DNA of 64,000 bases from Wolbachia endosymbiont of Ctenocephalides felis wCfeF. GTDB lineage: Bacteria; Pseudomonadota; Alphaproteobacteria; Rickettsiales; Anaplasmataceae. The stretch spans positions 773,150 through 837,149 of the forward strand of contig CP116767.1 in the NCBI GenBank assembly GCA_028571325.1, in the 5' to 3' direction. The position numbers were made by a program, and so were the translations under genes. The notes beneath the pieces are model-generated. The model was given only the letters and a program-made list of their open reading frames with translations, ran no database searches and was not told the DNA's origin. Shown here piece after piece: positions 43,615 through 52,081 of the stretch; position 1 is the stretch's first letter; the number at the start of each line of letters is the position of its first letter.

Positions 43615-44958
43615 ATGCAACTGAGCAAATACAAAAATCAAAATGTTGCGGTTTTTGGTCTTGGTAAAACTGGTTTGTCTGTTATTAACGCTCTAATGAA
43701 GAGCGGTGCAAGAATATATGCATGGGATGATAATAAAGAGCAAATAGCAAATGCAAAAATGATGTATCGGGAGTGTAATTTTACTCATCCCAAGGAATAT
43801 AATTGGCATGAGATAAGAACATTGATTTTAAGCCCTGGAGTGCCAATTTCATATCCAACGCTGCATTGGATAGTGAAACTTGCAAGAAGCGTTGACTGCA
43901 AAATAAAATCGGATATCGAGTTATTTCTTGAAGTTAAAGCTACGAACCAGAAGGTAATAGGCGTCACAGGAACAAATGGCAAATCAACCACTACATCGCT
44001 AATAGGGCACGTATTAAAATCTGCAGGGAAAAAGTTAGCTATTGGTGGAAATTTAGGTGTTCCTGTTTTGGATCTAGAAAGAGATGCAGAAATTTATGTA
44101 ATTGAGTTCTCCTCTTTTCAATTGGAGTTGATGAATGAAATTAATGTGAACATTGCAGTATTGCTCAACATTACACCAGACCACATAGACAGACATGGAA
44201 GTATGGAGAGTTATATAGCAACTAAATTGAAACTGATAAACAGTAGTGAGATTGCTGTGGTAGGATGTGATAACGAAATTACTGCTGATGTATTCAACAA
44301 ATTCACTGGGAATAAGATTCCAATTTCAGCTTCGATGTTACCTTCTTTGTCATCCCAGTGCCCCAACACTGGAATCCAAACAGGTCATGTAAGTGATATG
44401 AAAATAAACTTAATATCCAACGCAGAAAATATAGCAGCCGCATATGCCGTATGTAAGCTGCTTAAAATAGATAACAACACTATTATCGATGGAATCAAAT
44501 CCTTCCCAGGTTTGAAACACAGGAATGAATTACTTGGCAAAATAGAAAATGTGTTTTTTGTGAACGATAGCAAAGCGACTAATGCCAAGTCGAGCGAAAA
44601 AGCGATTTTGTCTTATAAAAACATATATTGGATTGTTGGCGGAAGAAGTAAAGAAGGTGGCATAGAGTCACTAAGCAAGCACTTTACAAGAATTAGAAAA
44701 GCTTTTCTAATTGGAGAATCAACAGAAGCTTTTGCAAATGTTATGGAGAATAAAGTAGATTGTATGAAGTGTTATGATCTAGAAACCGCATTTAAACTGG
44801 CTTTCGAAGAGGCCATAAATATCAAAGAAGAAGTAACGATATTGCTTTCTCCTGCATGTTCTTCTTTTGATCAGTGGAAGAATTTCGAAGAACGCGGTGA
44901 CACATTTTGCACAATGTTTGAAAATCTCAGGTACAATTACATGTACTGTTTAGTATAA
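43615..44958 (+). CDS. murD: UDP-MurNAc-L-alanine:D-glutamate ligase
   Basis: A 447-residue cytoplasmic Mur ligase adding D-glutamate to UDP-MurNAc-L-Ala. It has GLGKTGLSVINAL at the N-terminus, the ATP loop GTNGKSTTTSL (119-129), TPDHIDRH and the KATNAKSSEKAI lysine region. A Wolbachia palindromic-type repeat is embedded in frame at 44349-44380 (about residues 246-256, SSQCPNTGIQTG), between conserved motifs. Length is near normal. Divergent from ferredoxin. Confidence 0.97.
   Translation: MQLSKYKNQNVAVFGLGKTGLSVINALMKSGARIYAWDDNKEQIANAKMMYRECNFTHPKEYNWHEIRTLILSPGVPISYPTLHWIVKLARSVDCKIKSDIELFLEVKATNQKVIGVTGTNGKSTTTSLIGHVLKSAGKKLAIGGNLGVPVLDLERDAEIYVIEFSSFQLELMNEINVNIAVLLNITPDHIDRHGSMESYIATKLKLINSSEIAVVGCDNEITADVFNKFTGNKIPISASMLPSLSSQCPNTGIQTGHVSDMKINLISNAENIAAAYAVCKLLKIDNNTIIDGIKSFPGLKHRNELLGKIENVFFVNDSKATNAKSSEKAILSYKNIYWIVGGRSKEGGIESLSKHFTRIRKAFLIGESTEAFANVMENKVDCMKCYDLETAFKLAFEEAINIKEEVTILLSPACSSFDQWKNFEERGDTFCTMFENLRYNYMYCLV
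44349..44380 (+). repeat. palindromic repeat inserted in frame in murD
   Basis: GTCATCCCAGTGCCCCAACA with CTGGAATCCA has CCAGTG/CACTGG arms around a 6-base loop, like the intergenic Wolbachia repeats that begin TCATCCCAG. It lies in a variable loop of MurD. Confidence 0.6.
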
Positions 44959-44964
44959 TGTTAT

Positions 44965-45564
44965 ATGGAACAAGATGAAATAAAGTCAGTAGTAGACGAG
45001 CTGATTAGGGTCATTCCATTTGAAGGGATAAGCGATGAAACCTTATTGAAAGTGTGCACAGACCTTAACCTAGCCAATAGCTTTTGCAAATTTCAAAATG
45101 GAATATATAGTGCTTTAGAGTATATAGCAGAGGACTTAAATAGTTCAATGGAAGCTGAGCTAAGAAACTCCAATTTAGAAGATATGAAAGTGCGGGAGCG
45201 AGTGAAATTAGCTGTTCAAATACGCCTCTCAAACTACGCTAAACTACCAAATTATAGAGAATTTTTAAAAAATGTTTTACTATTTTCTGTATTGCCAAAG
45301 AATACATACTTTTCTAGTAAACTCTTGTGCAGAACTGTTAGTGCAATTTGGTATGGCATCTACGATCAATCAACAGATTTTAATTACTATACAAAACGGG
45401 CAATATTAGCTGGGGTATATTTAAGCACAATGCTTTTCTTCATCAATGACTATTCAGAAGGTTTTGCAGGTACTCTATCATTTCTTGACAGACGTATCGA
45501 CAACGTCATGGCATTTCAAAAGTTCAAAACTCGCTTAAAAGGAATTGTGGGAAGTTTCCTATAG
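44965..45564 (+). CDS. COQ9 family protein
   Basis: A 199-residue member of the COQ9/rpsU-divergent family; mitochondrial COQ9 is a lipid-binding protein supporting ubiquinone hydroxylation by COQ7. The N-terminal TetR-like helical part contains FCKFQNGIYSALEYI, and the C-terminal part DYSEGFAGTLSFLDRRIDNV matches the family. It follows murD by 6 bp and is ended by a terminator. Confidence 0.85.
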   Translation: MEQDEIKSVVDELIRVIPFEGISDETLLKVCTDLNLANSFCKFQNGIYSALEYIAEDLNSSMEAELRNSNLEDMKVRERVKLAVQIRLSNYAKLPNYREFLKNVLLFSVLPKNTYFSSKLLCRTVSAIWYGIYDQSTDFNYYTKRAILAGVYLSTMLFFINDYSEGFAGTLSFLDRRIDNVMAFQKFKTRLKGIVGSFL

Positions 45565-45583
45565 GTTTTTTAAGCTATGTTTT

Positions 45584-45612
45584 AAAGCCATCTTGGCTTT
45601 CTTTAGTTTTTA
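45584..45612 (+). terminator. intrinsic terminator after the COQ9-like gene
   Basis: Stem AAAGCCA (45584-45590) and TGGCTTT (45594-45600) with loop TCT, followed by a T-rich tail CTTTAGTTTTTA. It ends the murD-coq9 transcript. Confidence 0.75.
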
Positions 45613-45627
45613 TGTTAAGATAGTAGG

Positions 45628-46974
45628 ATGTTTATCAATGAAAAAATGAAAGTTATTTGTTATCCTGATCCTAACATTAAGCCAAAACAAAATGCAACAC
45701 ACATAATAAACTTTTTTGGGATACTTGGGTGTATTAAGGTTAATGCACTTGGTAAAGACGAATCCAAAGAGCAAGAAGGTAAATCTAATGTAGTTAGGCA
45801 TTACTTCGACTATCCTTATTTTTCTAGAATTGTTAACCCACAACTCTTTCAAAAAGAATTGAATGATGAGGAAAAAAAATTCACTAGGAGGATAGTATCA
45901 CTATGGTTATGTTTTGCCATATTGTCCACTGCTTCTATTGTGTCGTTATACTTGGCGTACCAGAATCAAAAATCAAAAAAAGTGCTTACAGGGTTAGCTT
46001 GTGCATCAACAGTATTATTAATTTTGGCTACCATATGTTTTATCGTAGTTTTGTCGTGGGTGTTTTTTGACTTTATTAAGGCAAAGTTTGTTGTACATAG
46101 AATTAAAAGCTTTTTGGAAAATGAAGTCAGCCCTGAATGGATAAAGCATTATAAGAAAGAGTTTATAGGTGAGACTTGCGATCAAGAGTTAGAAAAGGAT
46201 ATAGAGGATATTATAGAGTTTCTTTTGGAGAGAAAGAAGATTGTAGCACTGTATAACTTTCTAACAAATGGGGAAGAATTAGTCCAAGCAGGAATGGCAA
46301 TGGTGAACAGGTTGCTTATAGATGGCATACATCCAAGCAACATAGTTTTAGATACTAACTCTCTCGGAGGAGGAGTTGCTGCGGAAGTTCTAAAAAGATT
46401 TGAGGATCAGGGTATCTATTTAACACTAATTCACAGTAATTCTTTTAGTTCGCTCAAAGATGCAACTAATAACTTTCCTCATGGAGTAGGAGGCTTTTTC
46501 ACGAGGTGGCTTCCTGCAAAGTTTTTGAATTTTTGGTATAGGCGTTGCGGATTAGATTTTAATCCACAGGAAGTTATAGAGAATACGAAATGCCCTGTAT
46601 TAATTGTTGGCAGGGAAGGTGATACTGTGATTCCACCAGCAGCACGACTTGTTGGCAAGCTTAGTGATCTATCCGGAGAAAGGTTAAGAAAAAATATAGT
46701 GCTTGAACATGATCCCAACGTGCCTTGTGAGAATAAAAACATTCACACCGACCATAAAGAACATTTAGTTTGTTGTGAGGATAATGAAGGTACAACAAAA
46801 TACACCAGTTACAAAGAAAAAGAAAATAAATTTATTGAAGAGGCACATGGGCGTTTAGTTAAACTTAACGAAGGGTTTAAGCTAGAAAACTACCTTAAGA
46901 GTGGTATTCCCAAAAGTTTGACACAAATAGAATTGAAATTCATAAATGAAAACGTATACGCAAGTTTAAGTTGA
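45628..46974 (+). CDS. membrane-anchored alpha/beta-hydrolase-like protein
   Basis: A 448-residue protein of a family I cannot name. Two hydrophobic segments lie near residues 88-110 (IVSLWLCFAILSTASIVSLY) and 127-150. The second half looks like an alpha/beta hydrolase: VLDTNSLGGGVAAEVLKRF gives a nucleophile Ser with the SLGGG surround, GREGDTVIPPAARLV gives the acidic residue strand, and His residues follow near NIHTDHKEH. The nucleophile elbow reads TNSLGG, not the usual GxSxG. Its end overlaps the convergent rsmD end by 9 bp. Confidence 0.6.
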   Translation: MFINEKMKVICYPDPNIKPKQNATHIINFFGILGCIKVNALGKDESKEQEGKSNVVRHYFDYPYFSRIVNPQLFQKELNDEEKKFTRRIVSLWLCFAILSTASIVSLYLAYQNQKSKKVLTGLACASTVLLILATICFIVVLSWVFFDFIKAKFVVHRIKSFLENEVSPEWIKHYKKEFIGETCDQELEKDIEDIIEFLLERKKIVALYNFLTNGEELVQAGMAMVNRLLIDGIHPSNIVLDTNSLGGGVAAEVLKRFEDQGIYLTLIHSNSFSSLKDATNNFPHGVGGFFTRWLPAKFLNFWYRRCGLDFNPQEVIENTKCPVLIVGREGDTVIPPAARLVGKLSDLSGERLRKNIVLEHDPNVPCENKNIHTDHKEHLVCCEDNEGTTKYTSYKEKENKFIEEAHGRLVKLNEGFKLENYLKSGIPKSLTQIELKFINENVYASLS

Positions 46975-47514
46975 TAGAGAAAGAAAAATTATTCTTGCTA
47001 TACCGTAAGTGCGCTCCAAGACTATACTAAAATTTTTATTGCACTGAAAATCTTTGTTTTTCCTAATCTCTAGAATTATCAATGCATCATCACTTAGCCA
47101 GCCTGAGTGAGCTAATCCATCTAAAGTTGAGTGGACTAGATTACTATTGTAGGGCGGATCTATAAAAACTATGTCGCATTGTGAAATGGGTTTTGGTAAT
47201 TTGTCAGCGCTGCAACAAATTAGCGTAATATCGTCCATAGTTCCAAGATTTTCTGCCGTTTTCTTAGGCAATTGCAAATTGTAGTAATCTGAATCTACCA
47301 TGAATGCATGTTTAGCACCGCGGGAAAGTGCTTCAAATGAAAAAGAGCCACTTCCGCAGAATAAATCAAGTACGTTCGAGTTATAAATAGGCTTTTTTGA
47401 AAAAAGTGTGTTGAATATTGCTTCCCGGACAATACCCATGGTAGGCCGTGCGGCTAAATGCTTACCTGTGGCTATCTTTCTTCCACGATATTTCCCTGCA
47501 ATAATGCGCAGCAT
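46966..47514 (-). CDS. rsmD: 16S rRNA (guanine966-N2)-methyltransferase
   Basis: A 182-residue SAM-dependent methyltransferase acting on the 30S subunit. The N-terminal MLRIIAGKYRGRKIATGKHL and RPTMGIVREAIFNTL are RsmD signatures. The SAM motif VLDLFCGSGSFSFEALSRGA and the catalytic DPPYN (IVFIDPPYNSNL) are intact. Confidence 0.96.
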   Translation of the reverse strand: MLRIIAGKYRGRKIATGKHLAARPTMGIVREAIFNTLFSKKPIYNSNVLDLFCGSGSFSFEALSRGAKHAFMVDSDYYNLQLPKKTAENLGTMDDITLICCSADKLPKPISQCDIVFIDPPYNSNLVHSTLDGLAHSGWLSDDALIILEIRKNKDFQCNKNFSIVLERTYGIARIIFLSLST

Positions 47515-47647
47515 ACTAAATAAGCTCCAAATTAGCTAATTATTTAGTAGTACATGATTAGTGTCAATATAACTTTGGCAGTCCAATTCCCACTACACAA
47601 GGAATGGATAAACAACAGTAGAAAAAAGCTATCCAATAGAAACAAAA

Positions 47648-48090
47648 AAAACTACTTGACAAATTCCTCCAAACCTATTATCATAGTACTGAAGCTATTT
47701 ATTTATCTTCGCAATCTGTGCAGGTTAATGACAAAAAACTTAGGGTATTTGGCGTCTCATGTTTAAATTTTTGCACTATGTGCACCTCACGTCTTTTTAA
47801 AACTTCTGGTTTTTACCTATACAAGCTGAAACGCGCTTATAAGTCGTTTAAGACAGTATAGAACGTCAAATAGACAAGGGAGAATTTGAATGCTAGCTGC
47901 CTCAGAGTTTTTTTGCCTTTTTTCCTGCTTAGTAAATTTCTTAACGTTTACAGTTTTGATTACTTGCATTTAAAAGTAGCTGAATCGTAGCGTTGAGGAT
48001 AAAAACGCCGATATTTGAGGTACATATAAATAATTAGCCACCAACGGGGCTTCTTTTGCTTTTTTTTCTATTTAGTAAATTTCTTAAGCA
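47648..48090 (+). repeat. dispersed promoter-bearing repeat, copy R7
   Basis: Nearly identical to R3 and R5, promoter end at left. It fills most of the 640 bp between rsmD and the end of the type IV secretion operon; no gene was seen there. A frame of 70 codons at 47554-47766 is not supported. Confidence 0.88.
47656..47684 (+). promoter_or_regulatory. sigma-70-like promoter in repeat R7
   Basis: TTGACA (47656-47661), 17 bp, TATCAT (47679-47684). The spacer differs from the other plus-strand copies. It points towards the 3' end of the virB operon and would give antisense RNA if read far enough. Confidence 0.5.
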
Positions 48091-48154
48091 TAAGGGAAAC
48101 TTTTTAATTTACCATTGGCATTAGGAAGAAAGTTGTAGACACAAAATCAGTCGA

Positions 48155-48775
48155 TTACTTTTTTTTGATTGTATCTATTGCACGACCAATTTCATCTTGT
48201 AAATCATCACGATCATTTTTTTCATCATGATTTAGCCCCTCAATTCTGCTTTCTAGCTCTAGCTTAATTATAGTATTGATTTTATCGATGTTATCGAGAA
48301 AGCTTTGACATTCTTCATCACTATATTCCTCACCAGATGCCTTTCTTTCGATAAATAAGTCTTTAAACCCTGCTAGATCAGAATTCTGATCGGTATTCAG
48401 TACAACATTTCTCTCTATGAAGCTAAGATCCGATAGTAATAAACTAACTTCGAGTAGATCTTCACTTTTAATGTTTGCAAGATTATCAAGGTTGTCTAAA
48501 ATGTTAAACATCTTGAGTTCTTCCTGAGCAATTTCTTGATCTTCCTTGTCAAATTCAGACAACAACTCTCTATCATCCACGAGTTTCTCACTAAGAGCCT
48601 TATTGAGCTTTGAAAGATTAATATCATCCTGCTTAGTGTTATCCAGCAATAAGTCTACTCTTGCTCTACGCGCATTTAAAACGTCATCGTAGTCACTTAG
48701 CTTTATGCTACCGTTTTTGTCCTGGTGCAGTTTATAATAATCAAGACCTTTGAAATTTTTTTTACTAGTCTTCAT
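48155..48775 (-). CDS. hypothetical acidic protein, last gene of the virB operon
   Basis: A 206-residue acidic, highly helical protein of unknown family with no membrane span. Typical stretches are LLDNTKQDDINLSKLNKALS and EFDKEDQEIAQEELKMFNIL. The frame is open to 48820, but the ATG at 48775 (MKTSKKNFKG) has AGG upstream and overlaps the virB6-4 end by 11 bp, so it is probably co-translated with the secretion genes. It may be a secretion accessory or an effector; nothing in the sequence decides. Confidence 0.7.
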   Translation of the reverse strand: MKTSKKNFKGLDYYKLHQDKNGSIKLSDYDDVLNARRARVDLLLDNTKQDDINLSKLNKALSEKLVDDRELLSEFDKEDQEIAQEELKMFNILDNLDNLANIKSEDLLEVSLLLSDLSFIERNVVLNTDQNSDLAGFKDLFIERKASGEEYSDEECQSFLDNIDKINTIIKLELESRIEGLNHDEKNDRDDLQDEIGRAIDTIKKK

Positions 48776-51700
48776 TGTTATCCTCATTACTATCTCTTTC
48801 TCTTGGCTCACCCGGTACACTTCTTTTTAATGAATCCCCCAAAAACTCATCTGATTTCTTCGAATTTGGCTCACTAGGCCTTGGTGATTTATCCGGCGCA
48901 CTTGGTTGACTACTATCACCTTCATCCTTGTATCTCTCTGGCTTTCTTTTGCGCCCTATGGTGTAATCATGAAGTTTGTCCAAGAATTCTCGCCTATGCG
49001 ATTTTGCTCTATAGAGTAGGTTATGGTTATAGCTATGCTTTCCTATAGAATCAACGCCATGCTCCCAAGTAAACTTCATAGCATCTTTTATTGTATAGCC
49101 CAAATGTGACCCCACATATCCTTTGTAATAATCTAAATATCTACCAATTCTTCTATGTGTAATATCTTCCTTGTCAACTCCAAACGCCTTGTAAATTTTT
49201 TCCTCAAGTTTATCAACGTCATTTTCAGGTGATGTTGCAAATTTTGTTGCTTCGATAGTAGCACCTACAAATTTACGTGGCACATCAATAGCGTATTTCA
49301 ACGCACCTCCAACTCGTGGTATCCTGCCCAGTAGATTAGCAGTACCTCCGGCTAATCTGTCCGGTAAATGAGTAGCCCAACTGCCTAAAGACTCTAGTTT
49401 TCCACCAACAAGGTTTTGCCACTGATGCTTGGTGAGTCCTGTCATTAGGCCAACTAAAGGTGATGCTTCATACATCCTAGATATATTATAAACGCTGAAT
49501 CCACCACCAGCGATACTTGAGCCCATTTGTTGCACAAACTCACGTAAGGAGAACATTAAAAATGAAAGCAAGAACAATATAAAGATTTCCCCCGCATTGA
49601 TTAAATAACCTCTCTGTATATCTTGCACCCTTTGGTAGTCGCTATTTTCTTCATACTTTTCATTTACCTTATAAAAATTCTGTAATTGGCAGCCCGCAAC
49701 TTGTGTAATTACATCTTGCACTAAAGACTTTATTTCACTTATTATTTCCCTATAACTGCTGCACTTGTTTATATCTTGACAGTGGCTTTTTATTATTTCA
49801 CTAATACCAGTACCTCTTATCCTTTTTACCCCTTTGTCTATATTGTCTATCAACGATAAGATATCAGCCTTTTCTGATGCATGAGATAAACTGTTTGTTA
49901 AGCGTACTAGATTTTTCTCATTTTCACTACAATCACCACTAACCACTATATCGCTTTCTGCTATGTAATGGTCTGCTGGATTCAGCTCAGTACCAGTAAC
50001 TGGGTTAAAGAAGGGATAGTCTATATAACGGAAACCTTTTTTATATTCACCTTCTTTATCTTTAGAATAATCTGGAAGAAGGATATATCCAGCACCACCA
50101 GTAAATTTTATTGTACCACCTTCTCTGCTTAATTTTTCTATGCCCTCTATGCTTTTGTCTACATTCAACGGGGAAGCCTCTCCGATAGTGTAAGGTACAA
50201 AAATTTGTCCTGGAGTCCAACCAAAGTACTGTTTATCAATGATACAAAAACCGCCAAACACCCATTTTGGAGCACACAATCTTACTTCAAACCATTTATT
50301 GTAGCATACAGTGAAACCTAGCTGTCTATAGAAGGTATTCATTATAATTGCAGCCAGCAATGACAGCAGGGCAAATATCATAATCGATTGTAAACAGAAA
50401 CTAATACAGAATTTTATCCAACCTTCAAATAGACTTTTCAGCGGTGAAAATAAGATAGAAATTAGAAACAGTGGCATTATGGCTATAAGAAAAGCTATAC
50501 CCACGAAGCCGGAAAGGAATATTATGTAAGCATATACACATAGCAGGAAATATAAAACGATCCCTATCAAAATTACCGGTATCATAAGTAGGCTTGCCCA
50601 CATTTGGTAATGTAAAAACGCTGCAAACTTTTTCCAAACAGAGTAAGCAAAAAACTTGTTGAACATGTCCTCCATGAAGCTGAACAATTTAACACGGGCT
50701 TCTCCACCGGCTTTGACAGGGTCCCAATTAGCATCTGTATTCATATTAGGAGCAAAGCTAGTAATTACATTTATCATATATTCAAGTCCTTCAACAAACA
50801 AAGTAAGGAAATGATCGTAGAAAAATCTAAAGCTTCCAGGAGATATAAGCACTATTACTAGAGTGATTTTCATCATCCTGATGAGCATATCATGCTTAGT
50901 CTCTCTTATCATACCAAAAAGGTAAAGGAGCGATGAAATCACTATAAATAGAACAAGCAAGGAAAGAACAAAATTATGAAAACTTGTACTCTTTTCAGCT
51001 ATATTCTGAAACATAGCCTGTGCGGCTGCAGGGTCGTTACTGTCAAAATGCTCTTTGCAATTTTTATTGATCAACAATACACACTTTAGGTAGTGATAAA
51101 CGTAATCAAAAAATCCAAAACTACTTGGTTGCTGCACTCCGCTCAAAAATTCAAAAGAGTAGCCGCCTACATTATCTAAGTAATACCTGTCTAATATTTT
51201 TACATATATTTTCCATCCCTTTTCTAACTCCAGTGGTTTACAATTTCTGTCCTTTAATTTAGTTCTATCTCCTCTCTTTAAAGTAAAAAGCCCGCTTCCA
51301 TTTTCTGCTACAGAGTTATAACCTAGATGCATAGTAGGAGATTGAGGATTGCGCATGGATTTCAGACTTTCGTTAGGGTTGTTATCACCCGGCTTTTTAA
51401 ACAGAAAGTAAGCACCATGACCGTTGGTAAACCAACATGGAGTACCACGTGACACTGTGCTTTTGCCATCATCCTCATCAATGCACTTACAATTTACAGT
51501 ACAACTTGTACTAGAGCTACTTGAGAATTTTTGTGAACAGGATTTATAATCATTGCAAACTAAGTGAAAGTCAGGCAAGCTATTATCGCCTTGTTTGCCT
51601 TCAAATTTAGTTGCATATTTTAGCTGCTCCAAGCTTTGCAAGCTGTAACTGCCTTTAGATTCTTTCTTATTATCATTACTCCAAGATGTCCATGCACCAT

Positions 51701-52010
51701 TAACTCGTACTATTAAATCATCTCCATTGGTTTCGAATCCGGTATCCTTCCACTTCACCACTTGGTTAGGGTGAAAGCCATAATTGATTTCGCCGGTCTC
51801 AGGATCAATAGGTTCTCCACTTTCACCTTCTGGAAAAAACGCGTCATGACCGATTGGAAAATGAGCACCAGCTGTAATAGGTTCAGGGCCAAAATAATCA
51901 GCAGATATGCACCTTGGAAAAGGCATATCGTTCTTATTACAACCTGTTATCAGCACATAAGCTGCAAGAAGTAGTAACCTAAACCAAAATTTGCCTAAGC
52001 GTAACTGCAT
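48765..52010 (-). CDS. type IV secretion protein VirB6, fourth paralogue
   Basis: A 1081-residue VirB6/TrbL-family protein of the inner-membrane channel. The N-terminus (LLLLAAYVLITGCNK) has a lipobox with Cys24, then a large periplasmic domain rich in cysteines (about 140-180), then a bundle of hydrophobic helices (about 345-600 and 815-850) with the family core. The C-terminal 200 residues are hydrophilic and end in a Pro/Ser/Lys-rich tail. It is much longer than the roughly 300 residues of Agrobacterium VirB6, as is typical of Rickettsiales. Last virB6 gene of the operon. Confidence 0.93.
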   Translation of the reverse strand: MQLRLGKFWFRLLLLAAYVLITGCNKNDMPFPRCISADYFGPEPITAGAHFPIGHDAFFPEGESGEPIDPETGEINYGFHPNQVVKWKDTGFETNGDDLIVRVNGAWTSWSNDNKKESKGSYSLQSLEQLKYATKFEGKQGDNSLPDFHLVCNDYKSCSQKFSSSSSTSCTVNCKCIDEDDGKSTVSRGTPCWFTNGHGAYFLFKKPGDNNPNESLKSMRNPQSPTMHLGYNSVAENGSGLFTLKRGDRTKLKDRNCKPLELEKGWKIYVKILDRYYLDNVGGYSFEFLSGVQQPSSFGFFDYVYHYLKCVLLINKNCKEHFDSNDPAAAQAMFQNIAEKSTSFHNFVLSLLVLFIVISSLLYLFGMIRETKHDMLIRMMKITLVIVLISPGSFRFFYDHFLTLFVEGLEYMINVITSFAPNMNTDANWDPVKAGGEARVKLFSFMEDMFNKFFAYSVWKKFAAFLHYQMWASLLMIPVILIGIVLYFLLCVYAYIIFLSGFVGIAFLIAIMPLFLISILFSPLKSLFEGWIKFCISFCLQSIMIFALLSLLAAIIMNTFYRQLGFTVCYNKWFEVRLCAPKWVFGGFCIIDKQYFGWTPGQIFVPYTIGEASPLNVDKSIEGIEKLSREGGTIKFTGGAGYILLPDYSKDKEGEYKKGFRYIDYPFFNPVTGTELNPADHYIAESDIVVSGDCSENEKNLVRLTNSLSHASEKADILSLIDNIDKGVKRIRGTGISEIIKSHCQDINKCSSYREIISEIKSLVQDVITQVAGCQLQNFYKVNEKYEENSDYQRVQDIQRGYLINAGEIFILFLLSFLMFSLREFVQQMGSSIAGGGFSVYNISRMYEASPLVGLMTGLTKHQWQNLVGGKLESLGSWATHLPDRLAGGTANLLGRIPRVGGALKYAIDVPRKFVGATIEATKFATSPENDVDKLEEKIYKAFGVDKEDITHRRIGRYLDYYKGYVGSHLGYTIKDAMKFTWEHGVDSIGKHSYNHNLLYRAKSHRREFLDKLHDYTIGRKRKPERYKDEGDSSQPSAPDKSPRPSEPNSKKSDEFLGDSLKRSVPGEPRERDSNEDNNED

Positions 52011-52081
52011 ATCTAAATTTTTTCCAAATATAGAAATAAAACTTTACTTAAAATACCTTTTTAATTAGTTACTTCATGATA

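Noticed and set aside
47554..47766. 70-codon frame before and inside repeat R7
   Set aside because: Same reasons: it lies over repeat DNA, and the other copies do not keep it open.
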